A stretch of DNA of 14,165 nucleotides. It comes from Roseburia sp. (lineage in GTDB: Bacteria; Bacillota; Clostridia; Lachnospirales; Lachnospiraceae). The notes under the pieces were generated by a model that made no database searches, was not told the DNA's origin, and was given only the letters and a program-made list of their open reading frames with translations. The translations under genes and the position numbers were made by a program. The stretch is from contig JAGAIK010000104.1 of NCBI GenBank assembly GCA_017626625.1, positions 1 through 14,165 on the forward strand, given 5' to 3'. Shown here piece after piece: positions 1-7,314 of the stretch (position 1 is its first letter; the number at the start of each line of letters is the position of its first letter).

Positions 1-379
1 ATCCTTTTCTCGTGTCAGTGTTAATGACAATGGGGGCTTTTAAATTTACTGTGGCTTCCTTTGGCTCCGCCGCTGCGGTCACGGTTACCAGCACGTACGT
101 ATTTTCATCGTTCAATTCGCCTAAGGGCGCTAACATCTCGTCGTTCACCGTCGGATTGTAATCCGGATTGATTTCATTAGGGTGCATCACCGGAAATGCC
201 ACTTCTCCCTCGTCCATGGACTGCAGCCACATAATGGACGCTGCTTTTTTCTCTTTCTCTTCATCAAAAATCAGCGTAAATTTCTGCAGAAAAGGAAAAC
301 CTATCATGCCGCCCTCTAATGTGATGACCTTTTCATCCTCTATGTCAATCGTCCCAAACAGTCTTGTATTTGCCTTCAT
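1..379 (-). CDS. fliW: Flagellar assembly factor FliW (3' end cut by window edge)
   Basis: FliW is a cytoplasmic protein that binds flagellin and the RNA-binding regulator CsrA. It relieves CsrA repression of flagellin translation, coupling flagellin synthesis to export. The 126 visible residues open with MKANTRLFGTIDIEDEKV and continue through an EGGMIGFP segment, a WLQSMDEGEVAFPV segment and a TYVLVTVT strand, the usual order of the family. FliW proteins are normally about 145-150 residues, so roughly 20 are missing off the left edge. The ATG at 377-379 has GGGAGGA a suitable distance upstream. It follows flgL by 27 bases and is the last visible gene of the flagellar operon. In many Firmicutes csrA comes next, which would lie outside the window. 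Family assignment is secure from the sequence pattern; partnership with CsrA is inferred from the family. Confidence 0.93.
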   Translation of the reverse strand, partial: MKANTRLFGTIDIEDEKVITLEGGMIGFPFLQKFTLIFDEEKEKKAASIMWLQSMDEGEVAFPVMHPNEINPDYNPTVNDEMLAPLGELNDENTYVLVTVTAAAEPKEATVNLKAPIVINTDTRKG

Positions 380-406
380 GCTGTTTTCCTCCCATTTTGT
401 CTGATT

Positions 407-1948
407 TTACAGATAGCTTAACAGAGTCACCTGATTTACCATAGACGCCGCCTGCAGTGACGCCTGGTATGCGGTGTATGCCGAAGTATAGTCGATAATG
501 ATATCGGACAGCTCCCGATCCTCATTCTTAGACATCAGCTCTTCCATGGTGGTCTGCTGGTTTGCCATACGGTTTTTCGTCAGGTCTAAACTCTGTCCCT
601 TGCTTCCCACATCCGTCTGCGCCAGAATTACCTTCTCCATATAGCCGTCAAAGTTTCCGATATAGGTATTGTAAAGCTTCTGCAGATTGTCGTCTGCATA
701 GTCAGCTTCTTTTTTAGCCGCCGCAAGCCAGTCCTCTAATTTTGCCTGGCACTCATCCGACGCATATTCCTCCATACCCATCATTTCCTTGATGTCCTCT
801 ACCTTCTGATTTGCGTCCTGGGCGCGTTTTACGGCATCAATCATCTCGTCCACATCACGTGCGATGGAAGTATCAAATACATCCGCTGCCAATGTATTTA
901 CCGTAAGGGTCTGATTTGCCGCCACCATATATTCAATATCCTGATAAATGCGGTTTCCCTCATCGTCAAACTGCTTAAATTCCAGTGTATTCGCCGGGTC
1001 TGTTATATTTTTACAGTCATAATAATATTCCGGACGAACCTCGCCCTTGTCAAAGCCCGTTTTCGTATATTCGATTTCAAACTGAGCCTCATCTGTCTTG
1101 ACCGTGGCAGCCGCAGAAGCACTGAAAATCACTTCGCCGCTGTTGCGGATTACCACCGCTTCCCCGTCGGTAATTTCATAGGTGCCGTTGCCGCTGGCGG
1201 CAAGCCAGTCCTCATAAGTATCATACACTGTCGCATTGATGGTTTTGTCCGCCCCTGCTTTATCTGTGTAGGCAAGTTCCACCGTTGCCGGAGTTCCTGC
1301 AACTTCTCCTGTAAGGCCGTCAATCTCACCGTATGCAAAGCGGATACGCTGGAATGCAGCGTCTGTCGGATCCTCAATCGGATTGTTTAAGATGTCGGAC
1401 TCTGTCTGCGGCATTGTCACCTCGTTGCCGTAATACCTGTGTTCCTCCAAATCCGAGTAGGAGAATTTCTGGGTAATCTCATAACTGGTATCCGCTTCAT
1501 TTTCTGTAAACGTCAGATTTTTATTGGTACGGTATCCGGTAAATACGGTTCTTCCCGCATAGTCTGCGTTTCCTTCCGCATAAACCTGATCCCGCAGCTT
1601 CTCTAACGTGTTTAAAATCGTCTTTCTGTCATCTGCGGTTATCTGGTCGCTGGCGCCGTATTCACACTGGGTACGGATGTCTTTCAAAATATTCTTCATA
1701 TTATCAAGAGCAGTCTCCGTCACCTCTAACCAGGACTCCGCATCGGGAATGTTCCTCTCATAGTACTGTTCAATCTCGCTTAAGTTGCTGCGCAGCCTTA
1801 AGGCACGGATTGCCACCACCGGGTCCTCAGAAGGACGCTGTATCTTCTTCTGGGAGGACATCTGCTGGTTTAGCTTGTCTACATTTACTTTATTTCCATT
1901 AATATTGCTGGATGTATTATGCAAAATTATATTATTGGTAATACGCAT
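407..1948 (-). CDS. flgL: Flagellar hook-filament junction protein FlgL (HAP3), long form
   Basis: FlgL forms the second junction ring between hook and filament and is secreted through the flagellar type III system. The N-terminus is diagnostic: MRITNNIILHN, then an SSQKKIQRPSEDP segment and a SWLEVTETALDNM helix. The C-terminal helix has DYTSAYTAYQASLQAAS and ends VTLLSYL. Both ends form the coiled-coil D0/D1 core. The protein has 513 residues against about 300 for the Bacillus or enteric protein. The extra length is a beta-rich central region at about residues 150-380, which would form a surface-exposed domain. The ATG at 1946-1948 follows a GGGGGAAG ribosome binding site. It lies 12 bases after flgK, so it is cotranscribed and perhaps translationally coupled. 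The central insertion is the part least certain in fold. Confidence 0.95.
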   Translation of the reverse strand: MRITNNIILHNTSSNINGNKVNVDKLNQQMSSQKKIQRPSEDPVVAIRALRLRSNLSEIEQYYERNIPDAESWLEVTETALDNMKNILKDIRTQCEYGASDQITADDRKTILNTLEKLRDQVYAEGNADYAGRTVFTGYRTNKNLTFTENEADTSYEITQKFSYSDLEEHRYYGNEVTMPQTESDILNNPIEDPTDAAFQRIRFAYGEIDGLTGEVAGTPATVELAYTDKAGADKTINATVYDTYEDWLAASGNGTYEITDGEAVVIRNSGEVIFSASAAATVKTDEAQFEIEYTKTGFDKGEVRPEYYYDCKNITDPANTLEFKQFDDEGNRIYQDIEYMVAANQTLTVNTLAADVFDTSIARDVDEMIDAVKRAQDANQKVEDIKEMMGMEEYASDECQAKLEDWLAAAKKEADYADDNLQKLYNTYIGNFDGYMEKVILAQTDVGSKGQSLDLTKNRMANQQTTMEELMSKNEDRELSDIIIDYTSAYTAYQASLQAASMVNQVTLLSYL

Positions 1949-1960
1949 TTATCTTCCCCC

Positions 1961-3799
1961 TTATACACCGGTTTCCTGAATCAGTTTGTCATAGATTTCC
2001 GCCATGACGGAAATCATTTTTGATGAAAGATTGTAAGCATTCTGGAACTTAATCAAATCCAAGGCTTCCTCATCCTCATCCACGCCGGAAATGGACATTC
2101 TCTGTGTCTCAAGCTGGCTCTGGATATTCAGGAAATTATTCTGGAAAATTTCCGCTTTCTGTGCGTCAATGGAGACATCGGAAATCATACATTTTAAGAA
2201 GCCGTCTGCAGAGCCTCCGCGGAAAACCACGGTATCGCTCTTTAATTTGGCAAGTTCTTCCATAATATCATAATCATCTACACCGCTCTCCGTCGTCTGG
2301 AACGTCTGGGTCGCTATTTTCTCCGGCTGCTTTACACAGAGATTAGAAGCACAGAGATTGGCGGCTGTCAGCTTATAATAGCTGCTGTCGGTGCAGCTTA
2401 CCGTTCCTCCGTATTGTGCATCGCTCTTGCCAAAGAAGAAATCGTCCCCGTTTAAATCTGTTCCCGTAATAAACGAATAATAATCTGTGGCATCTCCGTT
2501 TAAATCCTCTCCCTTTAGCATAATGTCATTAAACATGGAGCCAAAGGAGCGGAGGAACTGATTCATCTGGGCAATATAGTAAGGGATTCCCATGGAATCT
2601 ACCGAGGAGCCGATGGATGCTTTCATACCGTCTACCTTCAGCCTTTCCTCTGTGCTCAGAGCATTTTCCAGATGAAAGGTATAGGAGGTAACATTCCCTT
2701 CGTCATCTAATTCAAAGGAGAAATCCGTATAGCTGTAACTTTTTCCGTTAATCGTCAAAACTCCCGTCTCCGGAACGGTCATTGCCTCTATCGATGTAAT
2801 GGAGGGGCTGATAACCTGTACCTCCCTGCTGCTTATTACTTTTGCCGCTCCGGTAAAGTTCTCCCCGTTATTTCCGTCACGGACGTCAAACAGTGCCTTC
2901 AGGGAACCGTTCATAGAAGACGCTCCTGCTGCAAAGGTGTTGCCTGTGGTGGTCCATTTGATATCGTACAGTCCCTCATTATCGCACTGGTTTACCTTGT
3001 GTTCCCTCGCCACACAGGTTAAAGTCTCATACTCATAGCCGTCCACTAAGGTCTGCCCGCCGATTCTTACAATATAGTTGTTCGCTCCCGTCTCCATCTC
3101 CGGATAATTGGAATTTCTCACCGGAATCTCAGAAACCTCCGTGGGTACAATAGAAGATAATTCATCAATCAGCAGCGCTCTCTGGTCGCGGAGCTCATTG
3201 GCGTATCCGCCCTGTACCTCAATAACGTTAATCTGTTTATTTAAGTTTGATATTTTCTCTGCAATGGCATTGATGTTTGCCACAGTGTTTTTAATCTCTT
3301 CGTTGGCATTGTTCTGTATCTCGGATAACCCCTGATAGGTGGCATTGAAGAAAGTGGCAAAATTCTGGACGCTTCCCACAAACTCCTGCCTTGCGTCCAT
3401 GGTACCGGACTGGCTCTTTAAGGTATCTAACGCATTAAACATGGTATTGAGTATGGTAGAGAAGCCCTTTGCAGAATCATCATCAATATAATAATTCTCA
3501 ATCTGCTGCATATAATTTAACTTCGTCTCGTAAAGTCCCACAGACGCCTGATTATACCAGTACTTTGTATCGTAGTAGATGTTCCGCAGCTGTGTAATGG
3601 AGGTCGTGGTAACACCGGTTCCCACGGAACCATATCTCTGATATACCCTGAGAGGGTCGGACGCCACCCGGTTTGCCACCTGCTTGCTGTAGCCGTCCGT
3701 CTGTACATTTGAAATATTGTTTGCAGTTGTATTTAACGCAACCTGGTAAGCGCTCAAACCAGACGATGCGATGGTTAATCCAAAAAATGTTGATGGCAT
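1961..3799 (-). CDS. flgK: Flagellar hook-associated protein FlgK (HAP1), second copy in operon
   Basis: FlgK is the first junction protein on the distal end of the hook. The 612-residue protein starts MPSTFFGLTIASSGLSAYQ, continues ALNTTANNISNVQTDGYSKQ (the flagellar rod/hook N-terminal signature), and ends with the matching C-terminal helix FQNAYNLSSKMISVMAEIYDKLIQ. The coiled-coil D1 regions lie at about residues 100-230 and 540-612, with a variable middle. The ATG at 3797-3799 has AGGGG seven bases upstream. It is the downstream member of a tandem pair; the other flgK ends 76 bases upstream. The two share the terminal signatures but have quite different middles, so this is an old paralogue pair rather than a recent duplication. 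Which copy caps the main hook cannot be decided from sequence. Confidence 0.94.
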   Translation of the reverse strand: MPSTFFGLTIASSGLSAYQVALNTTANNISNVQTDGYSKQVANRVASDPLRVYQRYGSVGTGVTTTSITQLRNIYYDTKYWYNQASVGLYETKLNYMQQIENYYIDDDSAKGFSTILNTMFNALDTLKSQSGTMDARQEFVGSVQNFATFFNATYQGLSEIQNNANEEIKNTVANINAIAEKISNLNKQINVIEVQGGYANELRDQRALLIDELSSIVPTEVSEIPVRNSNYPEMETGANNYIVRIGGQTLVDGYEYETLTCVAREHKVNQCDNEGLYDIKWTTTGNTFAAGASSMNGSLKALFDVRDGNNGENFTGAAKVISSREVQVISPSITSIEAMTVPETGVLTINGKSYSYTDFSFELDDEGNVTSYTFHLENALSTEERLKVDGMKASIGSSVDSMGIPYYIAQMNQFLRSFGSMFNDIMLKGEDLNGDATDYYSFITGTDLNGDDFFFGKSDAQYGGTVSCTDSSYYKLTAANLCASNLCVKQPEKIATQTFQTTESGVDDYDIMEELAKLKSDTVVFRGGSADGFLKCMISDVSIDAQKAEIFQNNFLNIQSQLETQRMSISGVDEDEEALDLIKFQNAYNLSSKMISVMAEIYDKLIQETGV

Positions 3800-3829
3800 A
3801 AAGCACCCCTTTTCTTTCTGTTTGCTTAT

Positions 3830-3874
3830 GTGCCGGTATATTCATCCTTCGCTGTCATACCGACGCATCGGCAC
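3830..3874 (-). promoter_or_regulatory. Inverted repeat between the two flgK genes
   Basis: The plus-strand segment GTGCCGGTAT (3830-3839) is complementary to ATACCG (3857-3862) plus GCAC (3871-3874), with an eight-base bulge between the two right-hand blocks. In the operon mRNA this gives a bulged stem of 10 pairs ending two bases before the stop codon region of the upstream flgK. There is no U-run after it, so it does not look like a full intrinsic terminator. It could be an RNA processing or stability element that sets the ratio of the two FlgK proteins, but that is inference. Confidence 0.35.
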
Positions 3875-3875
3875 A

Positions 3876-5639
3876 CTAGCCTAATTGTGTAATCAGATGT
3901 TCAATCATTTCGTTGATGACATTGATGAAACGGCTGGAGGCATTGTAAGCATTCTGATATTTAATCATATAGGTCAGCTCCTCATCAGAGGATACGCCAA
4001 TGACATTCTGTCTTTGATTATCCACCGTCAGAAGCGATTGCTGCAGCCCTGACGCATGTTCTCCGTAAACGTCCCCGTATGTGGCATATTCTCCCGTCAT
4101 TGCCGTGTAATAATCCTGAAAAGAATAGGGCTTTGTGTCGTTGGGGCTTAAGGTCAGACCTTCCTTTTCCCATGCCGCTGCAAGGGCTGCTCCCAACGCC
4201 TGATTCACGTCCCCGTTCTGCACCAGATGCGGTATCACTGTCTCATCTAAGACAACTGCCTCATTGACGCTGACGCTCCGTATGGTATACTGCTTGGTTC
4301 CGTCTGACGGGTCTTCCTCATTATAGATATAATAAGTCTTTGCCTCGCCGGTCGCAGGGTCGGTATAGGACACCTCGGTGTAACGCTCTGTTCCGATACG
4401 GGTAAACAACTCCTGAGGCGGCAGTTTTCCGTCTGCTCCCACAGAACAGTTATCCATATCTAAAATCAATGTATTTTCATCTACGGTGTAGGTCACTCCG
4501 CCCTGTCCTGTCATGGTGACGGTATTTCCTCCCGTCAGTCCCGGAAGATACTCGGAAGCCGCCACATTGGGGCAGAAAATGTCATTTAATGCTGTCACAA
4601 TACCGTGGAACATCTGGTCGAACTGTGCCTCCACCCGAAGCATAACCGACATATCCGTGGTATCGTTGTAGATGTCCTTATTCACTCCCAGAACGTCCGT
4701 GTAGTCCGCCACCTTATCGCCTCTTGCCAAAAGCAGCGCCTTAATCTCACCTAAATCATTCTGGTTCTCCGTGGAAATATCTTTATTAAAATTAAATACA
4801 TAGGTATAATCATCATTCGCCACATCTGAAAGGTGGGGCCAGTAAGGAGTCACAAACATATTGGACTTATCTGTCTTAAGCCCGATTTCGTAACAGCGCA
4901 GGTCATCAATAAACTCCTGTCCCTCGATGCTGACCTTCACCACGCCGTTTACCGTCTCCTTATAGCTGATGTCCACAAGGCTGGCGAGTTCATCTAATGC
5001 CTCGTCTCTGGCATCCCGAAGAGTCATTGCCGTCTCAATGTTTCCCGCCTCAATGTTCTGAATCTTCATGTTCAGCTCACTGATGGTCTTTCCTAACTCA
5101 TTGACACGCTTCACATCGTCCTTAATCTGCGTATTAATATTGTACTGGTAACTCTTGAGACCCGAATAAACAGCGTCAGACCTGCTGACAAAAAGCTGTG
5201 CCTTCTGCACCACAAGATTCTGATAAATGCTGTCGTCCGGCGCTTTAGAGAACTCCTGAAATGACTCCCAGAAATCCGTGAGAGCATCCTGAAATGCCTC
5301 TCCCTCTAATTCCTGAAAGTAAGTCTCCACTTCCGTAATGGCTTCATAGGTGGCTGAATAAAATGCCTCCCGCCCCGAAGTGGTACGATATAGTCTGTCT
5401 AAGAAAACGTCCCGGGTATGTACTACGTCGCCGATTTTTACACCCAGACCGGACTGCTGCTTGCTGACTGCCGCAGTCTCATTAAAGGTGACATAATCAC
5501 GGTCTGCAAATAAAACCTGCTGACGGACATACCCGGTTGTATCTACATTTGAAAGGTTGTTTGCTGTTGTGTTTAACGCATTCTGTGCGCTCTGTAAACC
5601 GGCAACGCCGATAAACATACTTCCAAAACCATTTGCCAT
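3876..5639 (-). CDS. flgK: Flagellar hook-associated protein FlgK (HAP1), first copy in operon
   Basis: This 587-residue protein has the FlgK N-terminal signature (FIGVAGLQSAQNALNTTANN, then LSNVDTTGYVRQQ), an RDVFLDRLYR segment near residue 85, a long coiled coil with NELGKTISELNMKIQNIEAG near 190, and the C-terminal helix YMIKYQNAYNASSRFINVINEMIEHLI. It forms the hook-filament junction and would be chaperoned by FlgN encoded just upstream. The ATG at 5637-5639 follows GGGAGGA at good spacing and lies 27 bases after flgN. Stop is TAG at 3876-3878. Compared with the neighbouring FlgK it keeps the same ends but has a different central domain. One possible explanation is that the two copies form a mixed junction or are used under different conditions; the sequence does not say which. 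Confidence 0.94.
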   Translation of the reverse strand: MANGFGSMFIGVAGLQSAQNALNTTANNLSNVDTTGYVRQQVLFADRDYVTFNETAAVSKQQSGLGVKIGDVVHTRDVFLDRLYRTTSGREAFYSATYEAITEVETYFQELEGEAFQDALTDFWESFQEFSKAPDDSIYQNLVVQKAQLFVSRSDAVYSGLKSYQYNINTQIKDDVKRVNELGKTISELNMKIQNIEAGNIETAMTLRDARDEALDELASLVDISYKETVNGVVKVSIEGQEFIDDLRCYEIGLKTDKSNMFVTPYWPHLSDVANDDYTYVFNFNKDISTENQNDLGEIKALLLARGDKVADYTDVLGVNKDIYNDTTDMSVMLRVEAQFDQMFHGIVTALNDIFCPNVAASEYLPGLTGGNTVTMTGQGGVTYTVDENTLILDMDNCSVGADGKLPPQELFTRIGTERYTEVSYTDPATGEAKTYYIYNEEDPSDGTKQYTIRSVSVNEAVVLDETVIPHLVQNGDVNQALGAALAAAWEKEGLTLSPNDTKPYSFQDYYTAMTGEYATYGDVYGEHASGLQQSLLTVDNQRQNVIGVSSDEELTYMIKYQNAYNASSRFINVINEMIEHLITQLG

Positions 5640-5666
5640 GGTAGTTTCCTCCCTGCTCTGCTATTG

Positions 5667-6179
5667 CTACTGTTTGGCGTCGAAGCCGCTGCTCCCTAAG
5701 ATATCGCCCGTATTGCAGGCGTTTTTATCATAGTTCGCAGTCTCAGGTGCCTGTCGCATACTCTTAAGCAAGGTAAGGTCAAATTCCACCAGTTCCAATG
5801 CCTGTTGCAAAAGTGCTTCATTCTGACGGTTCAAAAGCTGCATCTGTGTGCCCACCTCAAGCAGGCGGTCACGCTGCTTTATCAGCTTTTCCTGTTCCAC
5901 GGGCTGTTTCTCCAGATACCCTATCATCTTGGTAATGGTAATCTCCTCCGGATTTTTTCCAAGGACGGTTGCCATATCGGTGAGCACCTGGCTCCTTTTA
6001 TTGGAAAGATTAAGAAGGGCGCTTGCCGCATCCTGCTCTTTGACGGTTACCGTATCAAGGAGCTTGATATCCCCCTTGATGACCGCATCTCTTTTTTCCT
6101 CTGCAATCCCTACCAGTTTCCGGTATTCCGCTTCTTCTTTTCCTAATACCTCTAAAAGGTCTTCCATTAAACTAGCCAC
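5667..6179 (-). CDS. flgN: Flagellar protein FlgN (export chaperone for FlgK/FlgL)
   Basis: FlgN-type chaperones are small, almost wholly helical cytoplasmic proteins that bind the C-terminal helices of FlgK and FlgL and deliver them to the export gate. This 170-residue protein fits: it opens ASLMEDLLEVLGKEEAEY, and heptad-like helices run to about residue 145 (EKLIKQRDRLLEVGTQMQLLNRQNEALLQQALE), followed by a short low-complexity tail. The start appears to be a GTG at 6177-6179, which has GAGGG six bases upstream. The ATG four codons later (6165-6167) has no ribosome binding site of its own. The gene lies 15 bases after flgM and 27 before flgK, the classic Gram-positive order. Primary sequence conservation in this family is low, so the call leans on length, helicity and position. 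Confidence 0.87.
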   Translation of the reverse strand: MASLMEDLLEVLGKEEAEYRKLVGIAEEKRDAVIKGDIKLLDTVTVKEQDAASALLNLSNKRSQVLTDMATVLGKNPEEITITKMIGYLEKQPVEQEKLIKQRDRLLEVGTQMQLLNRQNEALLQQALELVEFDLTLLKSMRQAPETANYDKNACNTGDILGSSGFDAKQ

Positions 6180-6194
6180 AGTCAGCCCTCACTT

Positions 6195-6473
6195 TTACAC
6201 TAACGCATTGTACTTTTGTAATAATCTGTTCGCGAAATCATTCACATCCACATTGTAATTACCAGAGTTGACACTTTCCTTAAGCTGTGCGACTCTATCT
6301 TCCCTGATATCCGAAGCTTCTGCCACTGCCTGTTTTGCTATCTGATAATCACGTCCGAATGAAGAAATCTGTACTTCATCGCGGGCAGCACTTGCGCTGT
6401 TTGTCTTTTGTGCCTTTACTGTCTTATTCTTATTGTAAAGTTGTGCCACTTGATTATAAGCCTCTATACGCAT
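6195..6473 (-). CDS. flgM: Anti-sigma-28 factor FlgM
   Basis: FlgM binds and inhibits the flagellar sigma factor (FliA/SigD) until the hook-basal body is complete. The 92-residue product begins MRIEAYNQVAQLYNKNK. It carries the family C-terminal half: RDEVQISSFGRDYQIAKQAV, then DIREDRVAQLKESVNSGNY and a final DFANRLLQKYNALV, which are the sigma-binding helices. The reading frame is open for 37 more codons upstream, but the ATG at 6471-6473 has GGAGA eight bases before it and gives the normal family length. The upstream extension would also cross the promoter. As first gene of the operon, directly behind a sigma-28-type promoter, it forms the usual negative feedback loop. Confidence 0.93.
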   Translation of the reverse strand: MRIEAYNQVAQLYNKNKTVKAQKTNSASAARDEVQISSFGRDYQIAKQAVAEASDIREDRVAQLKESVNSGNYNVDVNDFANRLLQKYNALV

Positions 6474-6516
6474 AATGGCATCTCCTTTCTTCCTTGAAAT
6501 TCGCTTTATAGTTTCT

Positions 6517-6543
6517 ATATCGGTTGAAAAAATTTTTTCATTA
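6517..6543 (-). promoter_or_regulatory. Sigma-28 (SigD/FliA)-type promoter of the flgM operon
   Basis: Reading the minus strand, TAAT (6543-6540) is followed by a 15-base spacer and ACCGATAT (6524-6517). The Gram-positive flagellar consensus is TAAA, 14-16 bases, then GCCGATAT/A, so the match is very close, including the characteristic CCGATAT block. It would start transcription near 6510, giving a 5' leader of about 37 bases before flgM. It supports expression of flgM, flgN, both flgK genes, flgL and fliW as late flagellar genes. Confidence 0.82.
6525..6540. repeat. Perfect 16-bp palindrome filling the flgM promoter spacer
   Basis: TGAAAAAATTTTTTCA is perfectly self-complementary. It occupies the whole spacer between the -35 and -10 elements of the sigma-28-type promoter and shares one base with the -35 element. 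An A6T6 tract in the spacer is expected to bend the DNA; the flanking TG/CA extend the symmetry so that it could also be a dimeric repressor site. No regulator is identified. Confidence 0.6.
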
Positions 6544-6596
6544 GTGCGGATTTCAAAAAAGTACCCTTTCCCATACACAAGCACCTGATTTTTGCC

Positions 6597-7244
6597 TTAT
6601 ATATGGAAGCATTTCTGAAGGTCCTTATTCTTCCCCAACACCAGCATGGTCTGGTTTTCCGTAAATTTCACATCCGGGCTGATGGTGATATTTAATTCCC
6701 CATTCATCTTTGTCGCCATGATGTTAATATTGTATTTCCGCCGGATGTCAATCTCCCCGATGGTCTTTCCAATCCATTCTTTCGGCACTTCCACCTCAAA
6801 AATAGCATATTCCCCGCTCAGCTCAATGTAATCGAAGATGTGGTCGGAACTGTAGCGGATTGCCGTCCAGTCCGCCACCTGTTTTTCCGGGTATACCACT
6901 TCATCCGCTCCGTTGCGCAGCAGAAATTTTGCCTGTACGTCCCGCTCTGCCCTCGACACCACCAGCTTTGCCCCCAGCTCTTTTAACAGGGAAGTGGTCT
7001 CTAAGGAGTTCTGGAAATTCCCGCCGATGGCAACAATACAGACATCAAAATTCCTCACACCCAAAGCGCCTAAAAAGTCCTCATTGGTACAGTCTCCTAT
7101 CTGCGCATTGGTGACAAAGGGCAGCGCGGCATCCACCCGCTCCTCCTGTATATCAATCGCCATCACCTGATGCCCTAATTCATTTAATTTAATGGCAATA
7201 TGACGCCCAAATCTTCCCAGTCCGATTAATAAAATTGATTTCAT
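6597..7244 (-). CDS. ktrA: Potassium transport regulatory subunit, KtrA/TrkA family (RCK protein)
   Basis: This is a cytoplasmic RCK protein that forms an octameric ring under the membrane subunit and gates K+ uptake in response to nucleotides. From the ATG at 7242-7244 it has 215 residues: a TrkA_N Rossmann domain with GLGRFG (about residues 7-12) and the acidic end of strand 2 (AIDIQEERVD), then a TrkA_C domain from about residue 135. The size matches single-RCK KtrA (about 220 residues) rather than enteric TrkA (two tandem units). The start is not certain: an in-frame GTG at 7263-7265 has a stronger AAAGGAG at six bases and would add seven residues, while the ATG has AAAGGA and puts the Rossmann strand at the usual distance. 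It is encoded directly after ktrB, 70 bases downstream. Confidence 0.9.
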   Translation of the reverse strand: MKSILLIGLGRFGRHIAIKLNELGHQVMAIDIQEERVDAALPFVTNAQIGDCTNEDFLGALGVRNFDVCIVAIGGNFQNSLETTSLLKELGAKLVVSRAERDVQAKFLLRNGADEVVYPEKQVADWTAIRYSSDHIFDYIELSGEYAIFEVEVPKEWIGKTIGEIDIRRKYNINIMATKMNGELNITISPDVKFTENQTMLVLGKNKDLQKCFHI

Positions 7245-7278
7245 ATTTTTTCCTTTCATCTGCACTTATGTCTCCTTT

Positions 7279-7299
7279 CGACCGGAACAGAGCCGGTCG
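7279..7299 (-). promoter_or_regulatory. Stem-loop between ktrB and ktrA
   Basis: CGACCGG (7279-7285) and CCGGTCG (7293-7299) form a perfect 7-bp stem with a 7-base loop in the ktrB-ktrA intergenic RNA. In the minus-strand transcript it is followed immediately by AAAGGAG, not by U residues, so it is not an intrinsic terminator. It sits just upstream of the ribosome binding site for the alternative GTG start of ktrA. It could protect the ktrA message or tune the subunit ratio; this is inference. Confidence 0.45.
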
Positions 7300-7314
7300 T
7301 TCCTGCGTACTTTA

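Noticed and set aside
5848..6258. 136-codon plus-strand frame across flgN and flgM
   Set aside because: Antisense to two well-supported flagellar genes; no ribosome binding site or domain seen.
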